Part shown: positions 23,007-35,000 of the stretch, piece after piece | Layout: each line of letters starts with the position of its first letter | Numbering within the stretch: the stretch's first letter is position 1 | Source: Schistocerca nitens | Taxonomy: Eukaryota; Arthropoda; Insecta; Orthoptera; Acrididae | Assembly: GCF_023898315.1 (NCBI RefSeq) | Contig: NC_064617.1 | Coordinates: 620,177,000-620,240,999, forward strand | Length of the DNA stretch: 64,000 bases | Direction of reading: 5' to 3' | Position numbers and translations under genes: made by a program | The notes under the pieces: generated by a model | Told to the model about the DNA's origin: nothing | The model's database searches: none | The model's input: only the letters and a program-made list of their open reading frames with translations

Positions 23007-26000
23007 CAACAACAGCAGCAGCCGGCCTGTGTGGCCGAGCGGTTCTAGGCGCTTCAGTCTGGAGCCGCGCGACCGCTACGGTCGCAGGTTCGAATCGTGC
23101 CTCGGGCATGGATGTGTGTGATGTCCTTAGGTTAGTTAGGTTTAAGTAGTTGAAGTTCTAGGGGACTGATGACCTCAGATGTTAAGTCCCATGGTGCTCA
23201 GAGCCATTTGAACCATTTGAACAACAACAACATTGTATGCTACCATTTGAAGAAATTATGGGCGTCAGAGTAGGCAAGACAATACGAAGTCTCTTGTACA
23301 TGTTTTACTCGTAACTCATTGTACACTGCAGATATACCACTTGCTATCGTGTTCATGCAAACGAAAAATAATACACTTCTCTGGAAATATAGTGCATAAG
23401 ATAGCAATCAAGCTGTAAGGAAAATCTCTTATTATTCAGAGCAGCATACGTACAGCCTCACAGATGTTGCTTATCCTCAATACGTCCATTATAACGACGA
23501 CGATGATGATGATGAGGTCCCATACTCCAAGGAGCGAAGGGGCGATGCGGGAGACCCTCACCACCGACTAGGCAAGGTCCTAGCGTAGGTGGTTTTCCAC
23601 TGCCTTTCTCCGATCGTAATGGGGATGAATGATGATGATGATGATGATGAAGACAACCCCCAGTCATCTCGAGGTAGGGAAAATCCATGACCCCGCCGGG
23701 AATCGAACCCGGGACCCCGTGCGCAGGAAGCGAGAACGCTACCGCAAGACCACGAGCTGCTGACACGTCCATTATATAAGACCAGTATTTTTTCTACATC
23801 CGTTATGTACAGAGTAAAAATACTGGTTACTCCGTACATGCTTCATGAACGACAGATAAAATACTTGAACTATCGTTCGTAAAATCATTGAATCGCTTTT
23901 TAGAGTGTTACTGGTATGTGTCTGCATAATTTCTTTCCCTAATTCTAGTGTATAATAATAAAAAATGTCGTCGCACTATGGATTTCACTTCATAACGAAA
24001 ATTTTCAGATGCGCCCTGGCCTTATGTTATCCTAAAGTGATTAAGCCAAATTGGCATCGTTTATATTTGTATTCCTAGACGACGATTTCACATTTTAATG
24101 TTTGTCTCAATCTATCAGTAAGATTCAACGTCATCCCTATAGAGAAACTCCTTCCTCGGTCTTGTCTCAGTAATGCAAAGACGAAAGCTTCCTCCAAAGG
24201 AAAACTAATCCAAAATGAAGACGTTACCAGCTTGAAACAGGGTCTTTCTGCCGACGGTTATATATATTCATTGCATTGCAGAGGTCAGGACACAACCATG
24301 AAATAGGGTACATGCGGAATCATTCATGTTCAACTCATATTGTTAACCGAGTGAATGTTTGATTTAGTGTTGCTCTCTTACCAGACAACTTTATACAGTT
24401 TCCGCTGACTTCCTAGGGTAACTCTTAATTTACATCAATCTGAACTGCTTCGCGTCGCCAAATTTCGATTTAATTGATTTTACTTCTTCGATTTTTCACT
24501 GTTCCAGTTAAACATCCACAGAAGTCCTCGAATCGAACATATACTTTCATGAACTATGTGGTGTCACCGCCAGACACCACACTTGCTAGGTGGTACCCTT
24601 TAAATCGGCCGCGGTCCATTAGTATACGTCGGAAACCGCGTGTCGCCACTGTCAGTGATAGCAGACCGAGCGCCACCACACGGCAGGTCTAGAGAGACGT
24701 ACTGGCACTCGCCCCAGTTGTACAGCCGACGTTCATAGCAATGGTTCACTGACAAATACGCTCTCATTTGCCGAGACGATAGTTAGCATAGCCTTCAGCT
24801 ACATTTGCTACGACCTAGCAAGGCGCCGTATTCAATTGATATTGAGATTCTATTAATGTATCATCAAGAGCGATGTTCTACAAATGTGGATTAAAGTTAA
24901 GTATTCCAGAAGCTACGTACTTTTCTTTATAGCATTCATTACGTATCCTGTTTCAGACCTCACGCCAGCCTGCGCGAGTTTAAGCGCGTGCCTTTCGGCT
25001 TCCTCTCATTGTGTCTAGGCTGTCTTGTCTAGACACAACAAACTACTTCCTTGGTCTTATTTCACCTTGTGGCTTTAGAAGGCGATAAAATAAATGGCTG
25101 CAGCACCTCAGTTATGCTTTAACACATTCTTCATGTTCAAATAAATAAAGGTATAAAGGTTGTTCCATTCCTCATATGCATATTCCTAGGTGAAAAAATC
25201 TTCCCCGATTAGGAAAGAACATGCTGCGGTGGTATATATTCTGTGTTTAAATGTCTCCATATCCTAAACGAGTAAGTAAAATTTTCAAATTTTTTTCCAA
25301 AGCACATTTTATTAACTTTCCATCAACAACTTTCTCTTGTAGAAGTGTGCTCAGTTAATATTTGAAGCTATTGCACAGCACATCCTCCATCTTGTTTTTT
25401 TTAGACCATGGTAAGGTGATTAAGTGAATGGTAAGAAACTATGCAAAAATGTTACTGAATGGCATCAAACGAGGCGAGAGATTATCGACTGAAACTCATA
25501 TGTCCTTGCGTAATTATTTGAGCTATGATAGAAAATTTAATCAGCCAGCACCTTTTAAACTAAGGGAGATATACTTACTCTTGTCGTCTTCCCGCATGTC
25601 TGGTCGCTGGCAATTCTTCCCAGGCTTCTGGTAACCGGGTCCATTAGCGTAGCTGAGTGTTGTATAAGACAGTTTTTCCTCGTCTGTCCCAGCATCACCT
25701 AGAACAAGATAAAAATAATTACTGACGCATTATAGCAGAACGAGTTTGGGTGCAGATGAGCTTCAAGTGTCGACGCTGCAAGGACAATCCCAAACACAGG
25801 CAACAATAAGGTCGAATAACATAGCGGCTACACTGCCACGACGATGAATCAAGGTGTTCAATATTCGACCATGGGTCAATCAGTCAGAATATAGGTGTAT
25901 AGGAGTGTAGAAAGTAATGCTTTAAATTATCAACAAGTTAATATCGAACTTAACTTTGGCCATCTCAGTCAGAAAGGAATTCGCTAACCAGTTTATAACC

Positions 26001-29000
26001 AGTTTACTGGGCAACTTAACACACTGTACATGCCAATAGTCATCTGTCTAATGGAGCAAAAAACGTGTTTCATCTGAAAAGGGCTCTTGTTGCCACTCAG
26101 TGTACGTCCAAGTGTGGTACTGGCGTGGAAATTCCAGCATTCGTCGCCGGCGAAAAGCAATCAGCGTGGGTGCACTAAACGCGTGTCTCCTGCAGAGCCC
26201 CATACGCGGCGACGTTCGCTGAACGGTCGCTGTGGAAACAATGGTGTATACCGGCGTTTCATCTGGGCGGCCAATTGCTGAGCAGCTGCATATCCATTCA
26301 GCGGTAGCCATCTCCACAGCCGTCATTCAGCCTTCTCATCTACGGTCGGTAGTGCAGCAGAGATACCTCGGCGCCGGTTTTGGATAGCGCCATTTTGCCA
26401 CGTTGTTGTTGTTGTTGTGTTCTTCAGTCCTGAGACTGGTTTGATGCTGCTCTCCATGCTACTCTATCCTGTACAAGCTTCTTCATCTCCCAGTAACTAC
26501 AGCAGCCTACATCCTTCTGAATCTGCTTAGTGTATTCATCTCTTGGTCTCCCTCTACGATTTCTACCCTCCACGCTGCCCTCCAATACTAAATTGGTGAT
26601 CCCTCGATGTCTCAGAACATGCCCTACGAACCGATCACTTCTTCTAGTCAAGTTGTGCCACAAGCTCTTCTTCTCCCGAATTCTATTCAATAGCTCCTCA
26701 TTAGTTATGTGATCTACCCATCTAATCTTCAGCATTCTTCTGTAGCACAACATTTCGAAAGCTTCTATTCTCTTCTTGTCTAAACTATTTATCGTCCACG
26801 TTTCACTTCCATATATGGCTACACTCCATACAAATACTTTCAGAAACGACTTCCTGACATTTAAATCTATACTCAATGTTAACAAATTTTTCTTCTTCAG
26901 AAACGCTTTCCTTGCCATTGCCAGTCTACATTTCATATCCTCTCTACTTCGACCATCGTCAGTTATTTTGCTCCCCAAATAGCAAAACTCCTTTACTACT
27001 TTAAGTGTCTTATTTCCTAATCTTAATTCCCTCAGCATCACCCGACTTCGACTACATTCCATTATTCTCGTTTTGGTTTTGTTGATGTTCATCTTATACC
27101 CTCCTTTCAAGACACTGTCCATTCCGTTCAACTGCTCTTCCAAGTCCTTTGCTGTCTCTGACAGAATTACAATGTCATCGGCGAACCTTAAAGTTTTTAT
27201 TTCTTCTCCATGGATTTTAATACCTCCTCCGAACTTTTCTTTTGTTTCCTTTATTGCTTGCTCAATATACAGATTGAATAACATCGGGGATAGGCTACAA
27301 ACCTGTCTCACTCCCTTCCCAACCACTGCTTCCCTTTCATACCCCTCGACTCTTATAACTGCCATTTGGTTTCTGTAAAAATTGTAAATAGCCTTCCGCT
27401 CCCTGTATTTTACCCCTGCCACCTTCAGAATGTGAAAGAGAGTATTCCAATCAAAATTGTCAAAGGCTTACTCTAGGTCTCCAAATGCTAGAAACATAGG
27501 TTTGCCTTTCCTTAATATTTCTTCTAAGATATGTCGTAGGGTCGGTATTGCCTCACGTGTTCCAACATTTCTACGGAATCCGAACTGATCTTCCCTGAGG
27601 TCTGCTTCTATCAGTTTTTCCATTCGTCTGTAAGGAATTCGTGTTAGTATTTTGCAGCTGTGACTTATTAAACTGATAGTTCGGTAATTTTCACATCTGT
27701 CAACACCTGCTTTCTTTGGGATTGGAATTATTATATTCCTCCTGAAGTCTGAGGGTATTTCGCCTGTCTCATACATCTTGCTCACCAGATGGTAGAGTTT
27801 TGTCATGACTGGCTCTCCCAAGGCCCTCAGTAGTTCTAGTGGAATGTTGTCTACTCTCGGGTCTTTGTATTGTCTGTCGAACTCTTCACGCAGTATCATA
27901 TCCTTCATTTCATCTTCATCTACATCCTCTTCCATTTCCATTATATTGTCCTCAAGTACGTCGCCCTTGTATAGACCCTCTATATACTCCTTCCACCTTT
28001 CTGATTTCCCATCTTTGGTTAGAACTGGGTTTCCATCTGATCTCTTGATATTCATGCAAGTGGTTCTCTTTTCTCGAAAGGTCTGTTTAATTTTCCTGTA
28101 AGCAGTATCTATTTTACCCCTAGTGAGATAAGCCTCTACATACTTACATTTGTCCTCTAGCCATCCCTGCTTAGCCATTTTGTACTTCCTGTCGATCTCA
28201 TTTTTGAGACGTTTGCATTCCTTTTTGCCTGCTTCATTTACTGCATTTTTATATTTTCTCCTTTCATCAATCAAATTCAATATTTCTTCTGTTACCCAAG
28301 GGTTTCAACTAGCCCTCGTCTTTTTACCTATTTGAACCTCTGCTTCCTTCACTATTTCATCCCTTAGAGCTACCCATTCTTCTTCTACTGTATTTCTTTC
28401 CCCCATTCCTGTCAATTCTTCCCTTATGATCTCTCTGAAACTCTGTACAACCTCTGGTTCTTTCAGTTTATCCAGGTCCCATCTCCTTAAATTCCCACCT
28501 TTTTGCAGTTTCTTTTACCATGTACGGTATTCTTTAACCACTGCGGCGTGCGAACCGTTTACAAACTTAGCTGTTTCGGAGATGTTTCTGCCTTGCCACG
28601 AAAACTAACGATGATGCCCTTCTGAACGCCAAATAATTCTTTCCGTTTCCGCATTACGGCAACGACTGCACTGTTTTCCGTGTCCCTCTTCACATACCCT
28701 CAAACTGGTAGTGCTGTTACCAGCCGCCATTGATGGTTATTACTCGTTCACGTCGAAAATAGTCGGTGGTCACATTAGTGTGACTGGAGCGTGAATATTT
28801 TGCCTACCGCTATTATTTCCACCATTTCATGTTGTAGTCGTGAATGGTGGGCGGGTGAAAGACTAACGTTAAGCCTCGAATCTAATTTTATCTTAAAGGT
28901 ATTGTCAGGTCGATAACCTGAGTTGTTTAAAGTAATGTATCGGTTAAATGTAAGCATATCTACGTTATATGAGCCTGGATGGCGTCTCATACTGTCTAAT

Positions 29001-32000
29001 GAAACACAATTTGCACGTTTCAGTCCTTTTTTTCCTTTTTTTTCTTTTTCAACAGTATGCGATTCGGCTCAATACTGCCATCGTAAGGTACACATCAATC
29101 AATTATGCACTAGTTTGTACGACTACATACGCCGGAGGTATCGTATGTTAGTTATTGCCAGCCGGTGTGGCCGTGAGGCTCTAGGCGCTTCAGTCTGGAA
29201 CCGCGTGACCGCTACGGTCGCAGGTTCGAATCCTGCCTCGGGCATGGATGTGTGTGATGTCCTTAGGTTAGTTAGGTTAAATTAGTTGTAAGTTCTAGGC
29301 GACCGATGACCTCAGAAGTTAAGTCGCATAGTGCTCAGAGCCATTTGAACCATTTTTGTTAGTAATTGTGTGTGCCACTGAGGTATGGCAGCGAAATTCT
29401 GAGGCTGTTCTAGTGAACATGTGCCGTGTTAAAGTCCAACTAAAACGCGTTCTTATAATGTAAGCGTTGCTGTTAAACGTGGCATAGGCAAGAAACTGCG
29501 CTGTTTGTAAGATATATTGTTGGTAATTTCTAGCACAGTACGCCCTCAAATTTTTAACGGTACATCACACTGCAACGCACAAGGCATTTCTTGATGCATC
29601 TACCACTGGAGTTGTGTGGAGTATATTCTTGACGGTTTTGCATTGCCTAACGAACTAGCGTGCAGAAGCACTTCTCTCTTTTTGGATGTTCCCTAATTCC
29701 TCTATTAATTACATAGAGGGAAACTATAGACTGCATATTGGAGTCTTGCCGTTCTCACCTGTTAGTTTTGGCGGAAGTAATGACGAATGATGTAAATGTC
29801 AACGACCATAATCTTGTCTTCGGTACTTGTTGGCGTCCAAAGAAGCATCGTTATCTTTCCTTCGGTAGACATTTGTGGTATTAAATTTGCTCACTTTATG
29901 CAGATTCATGGAATATTGCATTCAGGAGTTTATTTTTGTTGAAATATACGGTATAATTAATTACACATTTTCAGAAACATGCCTCAATATTCACTGTTTG
30001 AAAATTAACTTTCAGACATAAAATTTAATTCATAATTTTAAAAATTCAAACAATACTTACTTCCCAACAATTTCAGAAAGTAACACATTACTTGGCACAG
30101 AAGTTGTTGCAATATTTCTTAGTATTTTGTGGTATATCCTTTTGATTTAATCACTGCCTCGACTCTGCGCTGCATCGAGTCCACCTAATGCCGAAGATAT
30201 TTGGTTTGGTTACTCTGAACCACGAAATGACGATGGCCTCTAGGAGCTCCCTTTTGTTACTGCATTTAGTCGTGAAACCTTGATTTTAAGCCTTGATTTC
30301 AAGGTCTCAAATAGGCTGAGGTATTCACGGTTGCCAGGCCACGGTAGAATATTAATTTGACGGTGATGGAGCCATTTGCTACGGATTTTGGCGGTATGAC
30401 AACCGCGCTGACTCGCTGAAAGATGCACTGATGATTGTTACCTTAAAACAAATCGCGGATAGAACGCAGCTATTACAGCATTAAGACTACATCTTGTATT
30501 TTTTTGTGGTAATGTTGCCCTGTAACACTGCCGGATGTCCAATGCCATGACTTGACATGCAGCCCCACACCATGACACTGACGCGATGTTCCGTAGTAGC
30601 AGTGGTGTTCTGAGGCCGTAAGTCTTCGCCCGGTCGACGTCGAATGAACTTAACTCCATGACTTCCAAAGATGCTGATCTTAATCTCGTCACTCCAAATG
30701 ACTCTAGCCCTGTCTGCCTGCGTCCATTCCCTCTACGTCAATGCCCATTGCACAGGTTTCTGCCTCTGCATTTTGTTCAGATAAGATTCTTCCTGGGGGT
30801 CTTCGCTCACAAACCATTTTCGCGAAGTTTCTGTCTGACGGTTCGATCTGAAACTTCAACCCCTGATGTCTTCATGATGTCATTTATGTCTTTTGCGGTA
30901 CGCTGACGATCTTTCAGAGAAAGACGGCAGATTCTATGGTCTTGATTAGTCAATATTGGTTTTCTGCCGGTTCTGGGAGTAGTTCTGATTCATCCAGTTC
31001 CTTCATGTCGGTTGCAAACTTTCTTCACGCCCAACATTCGTAGCGCAACCACCGAAACTGTTTGCTCTCTGCACACTTTGTTACTTCCTTATTCCGTTTA
31101 CTTGACGAACAATCAGTAAGTTTCGGAACACGAGACATCTTTCTCAATCCATCATCCGTCTTAACTCAGCTCACACTAAGGAAATCTTACACATTAACAA
31201 CAAAAATATATTGTTACTACTGGAGCTACAACATTGATCCGAACGTTCTTCTATCGATGTACAAAGTAACAGAAACACGCTTCCAATGATTGATTTGTCG
31301 GACCATAGCAAATTACATACAACTGCCCAAGCAGATGCAGTTCTTAAATTGTTGTTAGTTACATCTATCTATTCATCTTTAGTAAAAAATGTAACGTCAC
31401 ATTCTCTAAAAACGATAAATATTCACTGGGACATACCGTGGAAAAAAATGAAAGAATAATTAATTTTTTCAATAATTCTAAACTTACATCCACTTAGTGA
31501 TGTTAAAATGAAGTAACATTTCAACAAAGTATCAAGAATTCTGGTCCCGGCGGAGGTTCGAGTCCTCCCTCGGGCATGGGTGTGTGTGTTTGTCCTTAGG
31601 ATAATTTAGGTTAATAAGTTGTGTAAGTTTAGGGACTGATGACTGTAGCAGTTAAGTCCCATAAGATTTCACACACATTATTATCAAGAATTAATACCAC
31701 AACCGTACTTTCTCCATATTCTGTAATCTACACTGGACAAAATATACTCGTATACAGGGTGTTACAAAAAGGTACAGCCAAACTTTCAGGAAACATTCCT
31801 CACACACATATAAAGAAAAGATGTTATGTGGACATGTGTCAAGAAACGCTTAATTTCCATGTTAGAGCTCATTTTAGTTTCGTCGGTATGTACTGTACTT
31901 CCTCGATTCACGGCCAGTTGGCCCAATTGAAGGAAGGATTAATGTTGACTTCGTTGCTTGTGTTGACATGCGACTCATTGCTCTACAGTACTAGCAACAA

Positions 32001-35000
32001 GCACATCAGTACGTAGCATCAACAGGTTAGTGTTCATCACGAACGTGGTTTTGCAGTCAGTAAAATGTTTACAAATGCGGAGTTGGCAGATGCCCATTTG
32101 ATGTATGGATTAGCACGAGGCAATAGCCGTGGCGCGGTAAATTGTATCGAGACAAATTTCCAGAACGAAGGTGTCCCGACAGGAAGACGTTCGAAGCAAT
32201 TGATCGGCGTCTTAGGGAGCACGGAACATTCCAGCCTATGACTCGCGACTGGGGAAGACCTAGAACGACGAGTACACCTGCAATGGACGAGGCAGTTCTT
32301 CGTGCAGTTGACGATAACCCTAATGTCAGCGTCAGAGAAGTTGCTGCTGTATAAGGTAACGTTGACCACGTCACTGTATGGAGAGTGCTACGGGAGAACC
32401 AGTTGTTTCCGTACCATGTACAGCGTGTGCAGGCACTATCAGCAGCTGATTGGCCTCCACGGGTACACTTCTGCGAATGGTTCATCCAACAATGTGTCAA
32501 TCCTCATTTCAGTGCAAATGTTCTCTTTACGGATGAAGCTTCATTCCAACGTGATCAAATTGTAAATTTTCACAATCAACATGCGTAGGCTGACGAGAAT
32601 CCGCACGCAATTGTGCAATCACGTCATCAACACAGATTTTCTGTGAACGTTTGGGCAGGCATTGTTGGTGATGTCTTGATTGGGCCCCATGTTCTTCCAC
32701 CTACGCTCAATGGAGCACGTTATCATGATTTCATACGGGATACTCTACCTGTGCTGCTAGAACATATGCCTTTACAAGTACGACACAACATGTGGTTCAT
32801 GCACGATGGAGCTCCTGCACATTTCAGTCGAAGTGTTCGTACGCTTCTCAACAACAGATTCGGTGACCGATGGATTGGTAGAGGCGGATCAATTCCATGG
32901 CCTCCACGCTCTCCTGACCTCAACCCTCTTGACCTTCATTTATGGGGGCATTTGAAAGCTCTTGTCTACGCATCCCCGGTACCAAATGTAGAGACTCTTC
33001 GTGCTCGTATTGTGGACGGCTGTGATATAATACGCCATTCTCCAGGCCTGCATCAGCGCATCAGGGATTCCATGCGATGGAGGGTGGATGCAAGTATCCT
33101 CGCTAACGGAGGACGTTTTGAACATTTCCTGTAACAAAGTGTTTGAAGTCACGCTGGTACGTTCTGTTGCTGTGTGTTTCCATTCCATGATTAATGTGAC
33201 TTGAAGAGAAGTAATAAAATGAGCTCTAACATGGAAAGTAAGCGTTTCCGGACACATGTCCACATAACATATTTTCTTTCTTTGTGTATGAGGAATATTT
33301 CCTGAAAGTTTGTCCGTACCTTTTTGTAACACCCTATATATGTACGTGTATATAATCTAGAGACCTATTTCATATTTTTCGCGCCGCACGCTGCTCCCCG
33401 TCTGGTGATTGTTCCCACTTTGGAAACTCGTTCGCTGTGCACTGGCTGAGTGGCGCGTACTCACCGAGGATGTCGTTGCCGCGCGCCGGGTAGCCGTTGA
33501 AGGACATGGTGTGCGCGTGGTCGGCCGTCACCACCAGCAGCGTGTCGCGCTCGTCCGTCAGCTGGTCGGCCACGCGGATCGCCTCCGAGAACTCTATCGT
33601 CTCGTCCAGCGCCTTGTGCGCCCTGTTACTGTGGTGCGCCATGTCGATGCGTGCACCTGGAAAACGGCGAACAACCTTAGGTCTGAGTTGAAATACACTT
33701 TATAGCCCTACGTACTAGAAAAATGTAAGTACGTATGTGTGTATGTCTACATCTCCACCTAAACCAATGGACCGCTTTCAACCAAAATTGGTACACACAT
33801 CGCTTACCGTCTGGAAAGAATGGATGCTTAAGTAACAACCACCTACCCATCAAAGGGGTGGGGTTTGGAATGAAAGAGCAATGTAGCACATGGTGGGCAA
33901 ACACCCATACTCTATTCATCCTGGTATTTTAGAATGGGAGCAATTCGCGACTTGCAACAAACTTTACACATAATTTCATTTGTTTACGAAACTTTCTCTC
34001 ACTGACAACCCTTACAAAACTCATGAACGTGAAAATCTATATGTCTTACTACAGTTTCGTTGTTCAGGCAGTAAAACTGACGGATAAGTGATAAACTTCT
34101 AGTTTATATCTTCTTTACTACTAAGTGTAGTCGCGACGCATTTTGTAGCCGTTATTCACATATACCGCTGAATGTACCAGGAAAATTATATCACTGAACG
34201 ACACAGAGTTCAGGGAATACGATATATACACTGAACCATGTAAAAATAAAACTGCAAGGTGTAATTCGCTAGAGATGCAGGTGAACTGTATATACAAATA
34301 CCTGTGTCATATTTTAAATATATGTGAAATATATTACAAAACGGCGTCTGCGGAAAAAAGTCACAGGTTTAAGGTCATCCTAAACCACGTCAACAATTTC
34401 AATCGAATTAGGTCCACATATTAGTCACTATCTGGATAGATATACTGTGATTTTAAGAACCACCAACATTCTATTGTGGAGGGAAGAAATGTGGGGAGTG
34501 GAGGTGACTGACAGAGAGTGGGAAAGAGGAGACACAGCTACGTGGGAAGAGATGGATAGAGAGAGGAGGAGATCGACAGAGAAGGGCGTATAAGATCGAC
34601 TGAGGAGAGTGAGGAGGAGATGGACAAAGACAGGAGGTGGTGGAGGTGGAGCAGGAGGAGGAGGAGGAGGAGGAGGAGGAGATGAACAAAGAGAGGAGGA
34701 GGAGAAGGATATGAACAAAAAGAGAACGAGAGGTAGGAGGATGAGATGGATAAAGTGATGGGGAAGGAGGAAATAGACTACCAGAAGACAAAAATAAATA
34801 CATATCCAAGCGATGCTGGATAGTCGGCTAGCGTAGAATGAAAACGTGTGCACGATTTTGCTTTGTTTCCCTCGAAAAGTCGTTCGTTAAAATGTCAAGT
34901 GCCGAGTTATTCATTCTTATGCGAGTTCTGAGTGGCAACTGGGATGCAAAGACGTTCCTCACCAGGTTATTGACTGCTTAATGTTTTACAATCTTTGACT

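Noticed and set aside
22656-23109. Frames with poly-Val, poly-Gly or poly-Leu
   Set aside because: Translations of the (ACC)n/(AAC)n tail of a LINE relic.
27805-28101. Ser/Ile-rich plus-strand frames, also the minus-strand ones at 39790-40065 and 61186-61371
   Set aside because: Antisense shadows of the same LINE acidic segment (the repeated appearance follows LINE copy number).
34428-34853. 141-codon and 112-codon minus-strand frames rich in Pro, Ser and Leu
   Set aside because: They are translations of the purine-rich low-complexity repeat and lie in overlapping frames. No protein motif.
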